Shown piece after piece: positions 13,501-27,300 of a stretch of DNA of 64,000 nt. A program made the translations under genes and the position numbers. Source of the DNA: Drosophila pseudoobscura (Eukaryota; Arthropoda; Insecta; Diptera; Drosophilidae); contig NC_046683.1 in assembly GCF_009870125.1 (NCBI RefSeq), positions 3,720,001 to 3,784,000 of the forward strand. Direction: 5' to 3'. A model generated the notes under the pieces. That model saw only the letters and a program-made list of their open reading frames with translations. It was not told the DNA's origin and did no database searches. Positions within the stretch are counted from its first letter, which is position 1; each line of letters starts with the position of its first letter.

Positions 13501-16500
13501 TTGCACTTCATTAGAGAGAAAGACACAGAGAAAGAGAGAAAGAAGAAAAGCGAGAATGGAAATTGGCCAAATGAAATTAAAGTTTTTGGCTCTATTCAAA
13601 GAAAAAACCAAACATAACAGCATTCGAATAACATTTGCAAAAGGGCAAAACTATTTGGAATGCGAATGACGCTGCGCGCTGATGCTAGGGCGGCTGCTGC
13701 TGGGGGCCCAGAAAAGTAGGCAACACTTTCGTTGTTCCCATTGATTTCCCTCATTTTCCAAAGCAGAAGCTTTGGCGTGCAGCGTCCCGTCCCCTAAGTT
13801 GAGTGGAATTTATGTGGCATGCACTTAAAGTGACTTTGCGGTTTCATTTATGAGCTGCTGCGGTTTTAATGCGACCAAAACTAGGGGGGGAAACGGGACC
13901 ATGTGGGGTAGGGGGGAGGCGGTTGGGAGTTGCGGCATGCCACACCCAGCTGCCGCAGGCACACGCAGTGACCATACAAAAGTCAGTTGCTGTTGCCTGA
14001 TAATTTATAAACGGTCAGAGGACCCAAGGCCGAAAGCCCGAAGCCCAGAGTGAGGGCGGCAGCAGCCAGCCAAAAACCCAGCGAACCGAACTCAATGGAA
14101 TGCAGTCTATTAGAAGCGCGTTAGTCGTCACACAGATACACCCACGCACACACACACACACACAGATACAGGTGCTGGTACTGGTGCTGGTGCAGTCAAT
14201 AAAAGTCCGAAGTTCGAAAAAGGAATGCGAATAGGAATGGAAAGGGGAACGGGAACGGGAATGGGAATGTGTGCGGTTGAAACAAGTTGATGATTAATGC
14301 AAGCTGAATGCCAGACTTTGCTTTCAACTGCAAACTAAAGACCAAAGACTAACCGAAATAAACTTCATCTCGCATCCATCGGGAGCAAAGTTTTACTTAT
14401 CCAGAGGAAGCGGGAGAGAGTGAGAGAGCGAGAGCGAGAGCCTGAGAGGTAGTCAGACTCTTGAATATAATCTCTGGGATACGGCGAAACTCATCAACTG
14501 ATGGAAAAGCAGATAGAAACGGTAGCAAAACACCATATACCCTAGGCAGACGATTGGCAATGGCATGATAAATCATCTTTGGCCAAGGTCCTTCAAAGGA
14601 AAGATGGTTTCAGAAGTCAAGGCTTCTGGCCTTTTCACCGTTAGGTTCCATGAAGGATACTCCACATTCGTTGCCTTAATGCAGCTTGTTCTCCAAAGGC
14701 ATAATCAAATCCATTGCCGTCTCATCGCTCTCTGGCTCACTGTGGGAAGCGGCAAAGTTGTCCCCAAGAATGGCTTCTCATGGTCCCCAGACACCCGAGA
14801 GCTTCCTTTCCGTGAAGGGGGAGGACAGGGACAGGGCAGGGACAGGGCAGGGAGCAGGACCCAGCTCGTCGGCATAACCCCTTTGCGAAAAATGATTAAT
14901 GCGATTTGAACTTTAAATTTACATTGTGTTCATGATATTTAGTTGAATTTATGAGCGCTGTTTGAGTTTGTAAATGAGTTGCTCATTTAATGTTTTAACA
15001 GGCTCCCCGCTGACCCTCTGCCCCCATCGCCCACAGCCGCAGGAAACCCAACTACACAAGTTGCAGTCCGGCCACAGCATGAAGCAGAGGACAGAGGACA
15101 CAGGCCCAAGGACCAAGGCAGAATCCTCGAGTTCTGGCCATCGTCGTCTGATGCTGTGAAGGGTTGAGGCTTAGCTGGACTTTTGCCACTGGCAGAACGG
15201 AATTAATGATTGTATTTCATTTCATCTTGAAGCAACAGGAGCAGGACACCTAGGACCACCACCCAGGACACCCAGGACACAGGGCAGCCATACACAAGGC
15301 TTTAAGCACTTATCAGTTGCTTAAACGGCTTCCGCTCTCTCGGAAAGAGCCAACCAAGTTGCAAATTGGGAAAAACCTTGCATAAAATTCGAAAAACGAC
15401 AAGAAAGCATATTATAATGCTAATGGAAGAGAGCTATAAAGACAGCACCTCTGGACACAAAACATTTGGGGAGTTTGGCAATCAATAACTCCAACATCAA
15501 ATCTCTTGCGACAGAGAGTCTATCCCGTGAGAATAGAGTACTTTCCATGACTTGCATTTCACCATCCATTACATTTTAACATGTACTCCTCGCCAGCTTA
15601 TTGTTTGCTTGGGTCGATGTTTTGTTAATAGAAGAGTTCGCCTCGCTGTTTATCGTTCTTCGAACAGGTTGCCAGCAAGATTCTGCACTGGGGTTTTCCC
15701 TCTTTCTTTCTATCGAAAACGTAAATATGACAATAATGTTTTCCGTTTGAGGCAACTGCTCTGCTCTAGTCTGCTTATAAAAAGATTTTCACTTATTTTC
15801 CACACCAATTCATCGGCAGAGCAGCAGCGGAAAGAGAGTCCCGGAACCTGGCAGTGCAGTGGCAGTGTCTGACAAGGTTAAGTGTCTTTGGAGGCAGCTT
15901 TGGAGACAAGCACAGACAAAACGCCTGCCACAGTGTGTCTCTTTTGTTGTCAGCTCAGAGCGCGGAGACAAACCACAAGATGGCGACCACACACACACAC
16001 ACAAACTCACATGTAAACACAAACACACACAGGGACACAGAGACACAGCCACAGCCACACTCATAAAAGACGCTAAACTGTCGCCGCTTTGAAGTTGTTT
16101 TCCTGTCGTCGCTGTCGCTGTCGCTGTCTCCGTCTCCGTTGCTGTTTCTACTTTTGTATACCCTCGGCGAAAGGATATTATCCTTTTAAGCAGGTACTTG
16201 AAAGCATAAAAGCGAAAGGTCAGAGAAGAAGTTACAGAGAACCACAGAGTGAAAATCTGATCTGCCAAAGGAATTGTAGATCTCAGAGAGAGAGTATCAA
16301 TAGCTTCGACTTCCTAAGCCTGAAACCATTGCTTGTTTTATGATTATTCTGTTCGCTTTTTCTTTGTTTTTCTTTCGCGTGTTTTTGTGTGCCTTGTGTG
16401 TGTGTGTGTGTGGGCCATTTTATGTGTCAAGCTCGCCTGTTGCGCTTGCCGGCACTGAAGCTGCCACTGCCACAGACACTGTCCCTTCCACATCCCTGTT

Positions 16501-17106
16501 TTCTTTGTCTCCAAACTGGACTTTTCGCAATCCTCGATCAAAAAAAACAAAAAAAAAACCAGAGCAAACGAATAAAAAGAAATAAAAACAGAAGCATTGC
16601 CAGAGCCTTAATTAAAAAGTTAAATTTTGTGTTGCTCCCCCTCCCGCAAATGAGAGACTTGCCACAAGTTTGTCGACCCACACGAGGGGCGAGGGCACGG
16701 GACAGGGACTGCGGCTGAGGCCATCTTTAAACATGGCTCCCGTACCGTTTTCTGATGTCCTGTTGGGCCAGCTGAGGCTTCAGGCTCGAATGTTTCCTTG
16801 GCAATTGCACATCTACGAGTATTTTTCCCCCAAAAGCACTGAAGTGCGGCATGCTTCCAGTTCCTTCGCAGAGCATTCCACATTCGTGGCTTTTCTCGAT
16901 TTTGGGGCCATTTTCCTCATCAACTTCGACCTGAACATCATTGGCCTGCCATTTCGCATCGAAAAAGCTACATGGATTGATTTAATTAGATAATGTCAAA
17001 GTACTGTAATTAATTCAAAGTGTGTATTATGCTCCCCTTACAAGCTGCCTGTCAAACATTTCGATTCCCACAGAATCCTAGAAATGCTTTGCGGCTTTCC
17101 CGCAAA

Positions 17107-17126
17107 GGGGGGGGGGCCCCCCCCCC
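17107..17126. repeat. G10C10 homopolymer palindrome
   Basis: Ten G directly followed by ten C, a perfect 20-bp palindrome in ordinary non-coding DNA. It may be a real structure-forming site or an assembly or homopolymer artefact. Confidence 0.8.
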
Positions 17127-17947
17127 TCGCCCTTCCACACAGCTCTGTCCGTGCCCATTTTCCCCACTAATTGGCATTAGTCGGAACTTTTTTTCCACTC
17201 GCCTTTTATTGGAGAGCCAGCGACAGAGTCTGTTTTTCATTTTCAAATAAAATTAACACTGAAATTATTTTAGTGCGTCAAACTCTAAGCGGCTTAGGAC
17301 GCCACCCCACCCCACCGCACTCCATCGCATCCCTCTTTCAGCTATCATCTTCTTTGCAACATTGCAGCACTGGCAGAGCCATTAACCTTCGCCTTCCCCT
17401 CCCCCTGACCAGAGCCTGCTGCCCCATGGCTCTCGCCATCTAAACAACTTTCAACTTTACCCTGAACTTTAGCTGAATATGGAATGAGAATTGTCCAACT
17501 TCCGGATATTCATGTGGCGGCGAGTACATGAACTAGGATTTCTGCAAAGGCATTCCTTGGCTTTATTACTTCAGGTATTTTTCATTGATCCAAACACATT
17601 ATTGCACTCTTTTCTTGGCAGATTAAATCACTCTTTGTGGATCGAAGCTAAACACAGCTTATGTTTCCTAATGAATGTTTTCTTGGGGAGCGGAAGAATA
17701 CTACCTACCCAGGGGTAGAAAAAAGCAACACTGCTCTCAACGGATTAATGATACCTTGAAAGAAGTTGGGCAAACTGTAGAACAATATTTACGCAAACTA
17801 GTAAAAATTTTCCATCAAAATATATTTTAGAGAATGAATAAAAAGAGCCCCCAACCTGCTCGGCTCTGTCCCTCCTCTCCCATGAGGGTTTCCTGAGCTC
17901 GACTGCCCTTAAAAAGCCATCAGAGGGGTGGTGCTCTGTCGTCTGCC

Positions 17948-17988
17948 GAGTGAGTGAGTGAGTGAGTGGGTGGGTGGGTGAGTGGGTG
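17948..17988. repeat. TGAG/TGGG tetranucleotide run
   Basis: Consecutive GTGA units change to GTGG units, giving a degenerate 4-bp microsatellite. Confidence 0.85.
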
Positions 17989-20900
17989 ATGAGATTCAAG
18001 GCCTTGTGCAAATTAAACGCTTAACTAACCATTAAGCAAAGTTTTGCTTGTAGCTCTGCGGTTGTTTTTCTGCCTTTGGAGATGTGGCGGCTTAGGTGGG
18101 GGGTTGTCGGGTGTCGCCCTATGGGCTGTGTTTTTTGGGCGTGTATTGTTTCTGTTGCCTGCCTTTTCTTGTTATTTTAATTAAGCAAATTTTCGGCACA
18201 AAACATGGCGCAAACAAAAAAAGATAAAATGGTTAAAGTCGGTGCCTGTGCCAGTGCCTGTCTGTGTCTCCATGTGTGTCTGTCTGTGTTTGTGTGTGTG
18301 TGTGGTGGATAAAGGGTAATAAGGTATGAAGAGGCTAGGTTATGCCTCGTAGGCCCTCAACAGATTGTTAATTGAAAATACTTAATGGCATTTCTTCGAA
18401 CGCACAAATTACAACAGAAAAAGCATTTTAGGAAAAACCAAGGAAAATGCCAAGGAAATTAGCCACAGACACACACACACACACACACTCATGCATATGG
18501 GAAAAGTCTGGGAAATAGTATCTACCACAACAGGAAAAGCAAATATCGAAGCAAACATTTCCAATGATTAAGGGAAAACCTTCTCCCCCTCTCTCTCTCT
18601 CTTTCTCTGTATCTCTGTCTTTCTCTGTCTGATTGTGTGCTTGTTTTTTCTAGTTGAACATTTATTTGGCTTACTTTACCACAAAATGATTTCTACCGCT
18701 TAACGCTCCACTTTGTTTTATTTAAATTCGTTTCCTCTCTTGCCACTAACCCCCCATCCTTCTCTATCCTTCTCTATCGTTCTCCCTCCCTCACGAGACT
18801 TAAGTGCAATTTTATGGGCTTCAATTGTTGCACACATTTCGATGGCCCCCAAAAATATGCCCCCCCTTAACCTTTGCCCTATCAAAGAACGCAATAAAAT
18901 AATAATTTCTTTTCTTTATTTATTGCATAGCAATGCAAATTGATATTTCCAATAGCAGCTATATGATACGGCCATTCTGAGTAATGAAAAGAAAATACCG
19001 CTCGTTGGATTATTTAAATAAACCAAAAGAGCTAATGCCATTCCAAGAGTGGGCCTGGGCCCAGTCTCCGGCCCCTTATGCCGCATCATCCATCGGAAAA
19101 TGGCTCTTCATCTACGAGCAATTTCCAAGGCATCAACTTTCCCCTCATTGGGCCATAGTAAGTTTTTAATGCAGGCTGAGAAAATTAAGAAAACTCCAAT
19201 TGCGGCGCACTTCATTGCTGCTGCGCCTCCGAAGAGGCAGCTTGGGCTTGAGTCGTGTTTAATGGGATGGGGCATTGCAGAGGAGCACTTGATGACAAAT
19301 TCTAAACGCTGGCGCTGTGGCCCGTCGGCGGTGGCGCCCTCAAATTATGCAACGCGCTCTGCCGCGCCACGTGTTCATATTTCACAGGGCTAACGGGGTA
19401 ACGGGAGCAGCGGCACGCGGCAGCAGGCGGCAGCTGCAACGTCGACGATATAAAATTTAATTAATGCAGCAACAGGAGGCAGTCGCAAGGAGCCGCAAGG
19501 TGAGGACAAGACTTGGGCTAAGCTCTGCCAGAGAAAGAGAAAGAGAGGGAGAAAGATAGAGAGAGAGAGAGAGATATGGTCCTAAAGGCTTTGTATGCTC
19601 ATTGCATTCGTTGTTCGCTGCTCGCTGCAGCTCCAGCTGCGGGGCCATGGCGCGCACCACCCCCTCTCGTGCTGCTCCGGACAGCTGTAAAGTGCTTTGT
19701 TAATTAGCAAACTGGCGAGCAGCAGCAGGAGCAGCGGCAGCAGCAGACGCAGGAGCAGCTGCCTTCTGGCAATAATTTGCGCCCGCAAGTATGCAACACA
19801 TTTTGCCACAGCATGCTTGGGGCATGTGTGCATGCGTGGGTGGGTGTGGCTCTGGCATGGGATCGGCGTGTGTGCGCCTGCATTCTACATTCCACTTCGC
19901 ACACTATTTGTCAATGTCGAAAGGGATTCAAAGCCCATCTCCCAGCGATGATAGAAGCTCCAGACCCAGCCCTGCCCCAGTAAGGATGCCAATCAGCCTA
20001 TACTCTTCTCCCGAGCAACTATCGCCAATCGCCTAGCAGTGCCTTTGACTTCCTTTTCTGCTTCCAGCTCTCGCAATCGATGCACTGCCTCCCGGTCAGT
20101 CTCGATGGCAGCTTGATGCCGTGACCTGCCTGGCTGTAGCTACTTTTCCACCATCACCCGCCGTCCTCCCCACGCCACCCCACCCTACTCATTGACAGCC
20201 GACTGCCGCAACGTGTTAATCTCATTTGGTTTTTCATTGCCGTTGACGCTCCATCAATGTGGCTTGATTTTGTGGCAACACACTGGCAGGCAGGCAGGCC
20301 GGCAAGCAGGCAGCCAGGCAGGCCGACAGCGTGTGAATACAAGTTCCTTTCTCGTCTATCAATGATGCATCAGTTAGAGCACCAGCCCCCTCGCCCCCCA
20401 CCAGCGCGGAAGAGAGCTCTACTCTGATGGGCCTGCCTGCCTGTCTCCCCAATGAAAACTATCTTTAAACAGTGAAAAGCGGACAATGCATGAGAAGATG
20501 TGTCTAAACACAAAAAGAAGACTCCAGCTAAGGCCGAAATCTGAATAAGTTGAAGCATTGAAAAGTCCTTTATTACTACTATATAGCCTCCTGAGTGTTC
20601 AGATTGCCCAGATTTCTACTCCTGGAAGATATCCGCCTGACCATGGAGTCCATCCTCATTACCAACAATGCAACTATTCAGCCCTTCGCTGGGCAGATTT
20701 CTAGTACCTTAAGAAGTGAGAGATCATGATCAGTGCCATTTAAATGGAAGACTCTCATAATGCTTGTAATATTAAAGACCAATTTGGACAAAATCTATCT
20801 AATCGAATGGATACCTGCACATAGAAGTCGACATATCGACATGAAAGTCCACCAATTTTCATTTAAAGGATGAAAGGAGCTCGAATTCCTTTTTTCCTAC

Positions 20901-23900
20901 TGAAAATTCAACCCAAAAATATTCTTATAAACGAAATCAATATTTCGTGATCGCTGCCCCTATGTTATGCCCTCGTTTTGATGCGGGGCGGGGGGGGGGG
21001 GACTGTGCATATAAAGATTGCAACAGAAAATTGTTTTCTGTGGCAACTTTTTGACTGTCAGCGCGGCGGCTGACTACAGTTGCAGTTGCATGAAAAAAAG
21101 TTGTCATGATACTTTATAATGTTATTCCCTGTCGCTGCCGCATTGTTGTTGTTGCTTTTATGGCATTATCCGACTTTCGCTTTGTCATGAGTGCTTAATT
21201 TTTTCTGTTTATTTTTTTCCGGAGTTGGCGATTTTTTGTACCCCCTCCGATGCCGATTCGCTTTTGTGTCACGGAGAATGTTTTGCATACTGTCTGCCCG
21301 TCTGCCCATCTGTCTGTCTGTCCATTCTGTGGCATGCAACAAAGGAGGTATATGCGACTGGGCATTGGGCTTGGCACTGCAGCAAGCGAGTGCCACAGTT
21401 CCACACATGTCGTGTCATCATATTGTTTCTGTTACCAAATGATTCTTAGACTGCTGACACTTCCTGTGCCATTTCTGAGAGTCCTTCTCCGCTTTAGGAG
21501 CTTGTGTATATTTGGAATATTTTCTTTTGCAGGCCCCTTAGGCGGATGGACCACTCCCCAAAGATGGTCATGTGCATTCAGATATCGCTTTGCAAAAGTA
21601 AACCCATCAACAAAAAAAGGGCACTCGAAACGTGACTGCATTCTGGCTGCCGTCCTTCTGAATGGTTTTTTGCTTAATATTTTTTATCATTTTGGATGAT
21701 GTTTGGTTAGGCGGATTGGAAGGGGGGAACGCTGGGCTGGCTGGACTGGCTGGGCTAGCTGGGAGGGCAGGAAGCTATAGATATCTCCCCTGTAACGTGT
21801 ATGTAAATATATGCATGCGTTCCGCCGAGCGCCCTCAAAGTACTGCGTATGTTATGCCTTTGCATTGTCCCCATTTCTCATTCCACATTCCGGCTATCGG
21901 CAATCGACAATCGGACCACGCCCACTCGATTTTTATATGCCATTTTCAATAAACAGACGCCGCAGATCTCTCTCTTTCTCTCTGTACGCTTGCTCCCCCT
22001 GTTGTCCTACGGCAGGCGTTCAAAAACAATCAAATATGGAAATTTTTCGGACCAGAATCGGGCATCCCAGAAACTGGCGACTGGGCCCCACATAATGCAC
22101 ATATGTGTCGCACATCGATGTCCCCGTTCCGTTCGCTCGTTGCTGCCACATCCGTGCAGCACTCGCACCAGCACACTTCAGAGCCACGTTCCACCCATCG
22201 ATGGCATACATCCTCGTACGGGCACTCATACCCGCACCCGCACCCGTATTTCTGGTGGGAGTGGGTCGAGTGGGTTGCCGGGCGAGAGATAACTATTTTC
22301 GATTGCGCATTTCAGTGCGTTGTGGCGGAAATATTTCAATTGTGAAGCTGACTTGTAATTTTTCATGCACTCCATAAGAAAGGGAGAAGAGGAGAAGAGA
22401 AGTAGAGGGTGGGGCAGGCGAATCAGCTGCTCGATTTTAATATATATTTCCTTTTCTATTTTCCCATTTGGGGTTTCCTTTGCGTACTTTTTAGCATAAA
22501 GAAACCAACAGACAAGTAAGAAGTGCATCATACGAAAGGATATCTCGGGAAGGAAGATACTATAATGGTAAGATCTAAGACATGTTTCTAGAACTCAGGG
22601 ACTCTGTTTCTTTATTGGTCTTTGTGGGCAATGAATAAAGAAAAAAATAAACAGAAATTGCAGTTGTGTTTTTCAGCAAGGTTCTCGATTCCACTGCGGC
22701 AGAAACGCGCCCGGAATCGCCATCGGAATAGGGCTATCCGCAGCTCTTTCAGGATTCCCTGGCAGCTGGAGGATGAACGAATGCTGATGAATGGAACATA
22801 TAGCCAAAGCCAGAGACCGGTAATCGCCGAACGCAGATACATATATGGACAGTGCCATCCATGGCAGATCATGATCTTATTAGGAATGCCCAGCAGTAGG
22901 TGGCAGTGCTGGAAAACCCAAAATAATGTTTCCTTCTTCTTGGCCTTCGATTCCAAACGATTCTTGGCGTAAGATCATTCATCATTCGCGTTGAAGATCT
23001 CCATATTAGCTACATCCTGAGAATGACATTAAATTCCATCAATACTCAATGGGGTCATTCTTCGTTCCCTTATCAATTGGAAACTCTCCCACTCCCACCC
23101 CTGTTATGCCGAAAGTATTGTAAGCTTCTTTCTTTCTTTGTGTTTGTGTGCAGGATAAGCCCAGCACCCGCACACACACACACAACGTAGAAATGCAGTA
23201 AGCCGCAAATGTTTGTTACTCCATTACGTTGCCACCAGCGGTTGCATCCATGTGTCTGTGTGTCTAGAATGCATATGGTGCTGCGTGTATTTTAGTTACC
23301 ATTAAGCCCACTCTGGGTCTCTCCTGGCCGTGTGTTTTGTGTGGGGGATTTCGCATGCTAAAAACAAAATTGCACTTTTTTCTGGCATTTCTTGCCGCTC
23401 TAGCTCGGATTTCGATTCAAAGCGCGTCCCATCGGCCACCGACCAGCCTGCACCTTCAATTATCGGCTTAGCTGGAGCCGTTCTGGCCCTCTGGCCCTGT
23501 GGCCCTGCTGCCCTGTGCCGAGCTGAGAGCCAGGAGCTGCAGCTTTTCGATTTGGCTTGGTTTCTGTTTCTGGGCCTCGTTTTTAAGTGGTTTGGCTGGC
23601 ATTCAATTAGGTATTGGTCAAGCCACTGCCTCTGTGCCTGAGATACTCGTGCAAATGTCGATGAAGATTGCCAAAGAATTGGGGGTTGTGCTGGCCATTG
23701 TCAACACTTTAATTATCGCAAAAGAGAAAAAACGCCCCATAGGCCGCTCTCTTGTATCTGAATACATATCGAATATGGCACTTTGTCTTTTATTTTTTTG
23801 TCCATCTCTCTGTCTGTCTGTGGATATATTCTTTGCTGCCGTGTGGACTGCCTGTCCTGCTGTCCACGTTTCATGTGACGACCCTTGGGAGCCCTGCCGC

Positions 23901-24364
23901 ATGCCCCGCATTGGAGCATGCCACTCTGTAACTGAAACTCTCTGGAGTGTCTTTTTTGTGTTTTGTATTTGATTCGTTTAGTACTTAGGACAACAATTAC
24001 GTTTAGGTTAACTATCATAAAACTATAATCATCACATTATGGCACAATGTATGTTATATAATCTGTATATAGAGAGAGAGATATGTATATATGTAGAGTC
24101 CTTCGTCTGCGAAATGCCCGAAATGAAGGCACTGTTCAGGCTTGGATCACGGTGAAACTTTGATAGTGCACCCTTGATCGATCAGATATGTATTTTACTC
24201 ATTATTCTACGCAGGCGTATGTTTCAAGCCTTCATTCATTATTCGTGACTCATTCGTGACTCGTTCAGTACTCGTGAGAAACACTTCTGCCATCATCTTT
24301 TGAGTGAGTGACGCTATAATCACGCTTTTGCCAGAGAAATCGAGAATCGAGACTGCGGCACGAC

Positions 24365-27300
24365 TCACGCTATCAGGCGACCCGTGGCCGTCGCCTTGTT
24401 GCGACTCCGACTGCAGCTGCGACGACTGCTGCCGCCTGCCCCACCGTAAGGCGCGCCATGATGGTGATGGTCGCCGTTGATGTGCGTCAGCGTGGTGGTC
24501 GTGTGGGGCACATAGAGACTCGTGTTGTTGCGGGCATGGCGACGCCGATAGCGATACCCTGTGATCAGCTCGCGCACCGTCTTCCGGTACTTGTCCGACA
24601 GCACGCAGTACAGGAAGAAGTTCGAGGCGGCATTAAGGGCGGCCAGAAGGTTGCACACGTTGCCGGCAATCACCTTGGCACCCGGCGCAATCTCCATGTA
24701 CTGGTCGAGTATCAGATAGATGGCCCACGGCAGCTGGCACACGATGAACAGCAGAACGACGGCGATCAAAGTGATTGTCACGCGATTCTCCTGCGAAACG
24801 CTGCCCGTCAGACCAGTGTTGGACTTCCGCTGCAAGGTCGAGTAGAGTTTGAATGTGGATGGTGGATTGTGGATTGTGGACCGTGGATGGAACTCACCTT
24901 GGTGCGTCTTATGCTGCTGGCATTTGTTAGATCCCCGCGTAGGCTCTTCGATCGGTGGACCAGCAAGATGAGGAAGCAGTTGAACGTGGCAAGCAGGAAC
25001 AGTGGAAAAAGCACGAATACCAACAGAGTGAACAAGCTCCACACGTTCACATACAGATCGTTGTTGCCCAGCTCCGAGAAAGTGTGAGTAAAAACAGTCA
25101 TCTAAAAGATAATGGGAAAAAGTCTTGAGATAATCAAAGAATCCTGGTAAAGACTTGGGCTTCACTTTATACGATGTTCTTTGGAAGCTGAACTTTGCCA
25201 TTCCCCGTTGAGGTCTAAGATCAGTAATTCCGAGAGTTCTTTAGGAGAGTGCAAAGCTGAACTCAAGATATTGCCTCCTTGGAGAAAGAATTCCAAGATC
25301 TTAGCCCTAAAGGACAGCCTCAGGTGTGTTTTCTTAAGCATAAGTTGAGGTGACGTCTCCGTGGGGCAACGCACATTTTCCACTCACATTTTGACAATAT
25401 TCCGTTACATTAAATGCGAATGCATCCGAGTGATTGAACTCCCCGCTACGTCCGGAACGTGACAACTGCAGGAGACTCTCCGTGACCCGCTCTATGGAGT
25501 CGCGCTCCCCGTCTGTCGCCTCTGAGCCCTGCTGCCACAGCTTGGTGGCATCTAGAGTTTCACTCTGGGCCGGCGGCGGCGTCACAGATGACGGCCAGTG
25601 CCGGCGGCGTTGCTGACGTGGAATGTTGCCTGTTGTTTGCGGAGATGGAGCAGCAGAGAAAGCAAATATTGTAGTTGCTATCACATGTAGGTACATACAT
25701 ATATGTATGTGTGTGCAGGGGAGGCGGATCCTGGGGATCCCGGGGTAAACGTTTACTCACCTGGCTCCCCATCACCGTTAAAGTTACCGTTACCATTGCC
25801 ACTGCCGTCGAAGAGGGGAAACGTTGCAGCACTCCCAATGGTGGTCACCTCGGGGTCATCCTGCTGATGCTGGTGCCACACGGTCGCCGGTGTGGGCAGC
25901 GAGGGCGTTGGCGAGACATTGGCCGGGGTTTGATTGCACGGCTTGTAGGCGTCATCAATCAACTTCCAGTGGATGTCCATTGTGTGCTCGAACGCGGTGG
26001 AGAGCGTAGACAGCAAACAGAAGAGGGCGACGGCTGTCAAAACGAAGCGGAAGAGCGGATGGGAAAGGGGGGATCACGCGTTCAGTCAAAGGACACCCCC
26101 GGGGGGGGATGCTCACCTGATATCACCCTCTTGGCCAGGGTTTCCGTGCAGAACGTTTGCCTCTTCAGCGGATACCGTATCGCGATAAATCGCTCTATGG
26201 TAAAGCACACGGCTATGTAAATGGATATGTATGCTGTCACAGAAGGTGAGAGAGACGGTTGGAGGGATGGTTAGAAGCATGACTTACAGACACAATCACT
26301 TGCCCATGCATTGCACCTATTAAAAGGTGCTCCTCCCCTCCACCCCTCCTCCTTTCCCCTCCCCAATGAATACTCCCTGCTCTGGCAGCGTCCCCGAGCG
26401 AATGCCATGCCGGTCGGTTGCGCACTCTAAGCGATTGACGTCCGTGTTGTCCACTGATGAGCCACGCACTCCGGGGCGGCGGGGGGATGGCGAGTGCGAG
26501 TGTTTCTCTTCCGATGGCGCTTTTCGGATGGCTCTGAGCCGCAGCTGACCGACGACCGCTGTTGCATTTTGTAGAAAGCGCTGCTAAACGCTATGCATCG
26601 TAAATTGACAGAGCTCAATGAAATTGATGCACAGCACACCAGCAGCAGCAGCAAGCCGCAGGTGCAATTCCAATTGATGTGCCCCCAACATTGATGCATG
26701 GCTGATGGCTGGGATTGGGGGGGAAAAAGGGTGACAAGAGGGGCCATTGTGCTAAGGTGTCCTGCTGAGGCTACTATGAAAACTAGGGATAGTGTCGATC
26801 AACGTCAGATCAATTCCACTACTTTACTGCGATTACCCCCGGCTCGCCCGAATATCTCGAATATGGATCGATATAGATCCCAGATTCCCCATAAGATATA
26901 CGTCTTTTACTCACCAGAGACATCGCATAGCCAGACAAAGTATCCGTAGAGGCGCCAGTAGATCTCGCAGTGGTACTTGATGTACTCGTAGTGCTGGAGT
27001 GTTAGGATTAATTGAAAGGTCAGGTAGGCAATGTCCGTAATTGCCAGGGCCGTTAGATAAATGTTTGTGGTGCACCTCATGCGCTTCCTAAATGGTGACA
27101 AGAATCAAATCAAAAGAATAGCAATTTGTGTTTGTTGGCCTCTCCCTCTCTCCCCTATCTACATATGTATGTACATATGTATCTGCACTGCTCTGTATCT
27201 CTATGCATTCTGTATCTGTGTCTGCGAATGTGTGTGCTGTTGAAATCAGGCCAAACAATTTGGTGGACAATGCAAACGTTGCCAAAATGAAACACCAATT

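Larger units (their letters stand above)
10096..24364. other. long gene-poor stretch
   Basis: No gene is supported with confidence. It contains a GT run (10501-10526), many CA, GA and CT repeats, the palindrome G10C10 at 17107-17126, a TGAG/TGGG run (about 17948-17988), a poly-G run near 20984-21000 and ATACCCT-type repeat remnants (for example 14533 and 16155). Splice-flanked open segments at 20612-20715 and 22677-22968 are described in the findings. The part just below 24364 is probably the 3' UTR of the GPCR gene; a minus-strand AATAAA occurs at 23789-23794. Confidence 0.5.

Noticed and set aside
24458..25087. 209-codon plus-strand open frame
   Set aside because: Antisense shadow of receptor exons 6-7.
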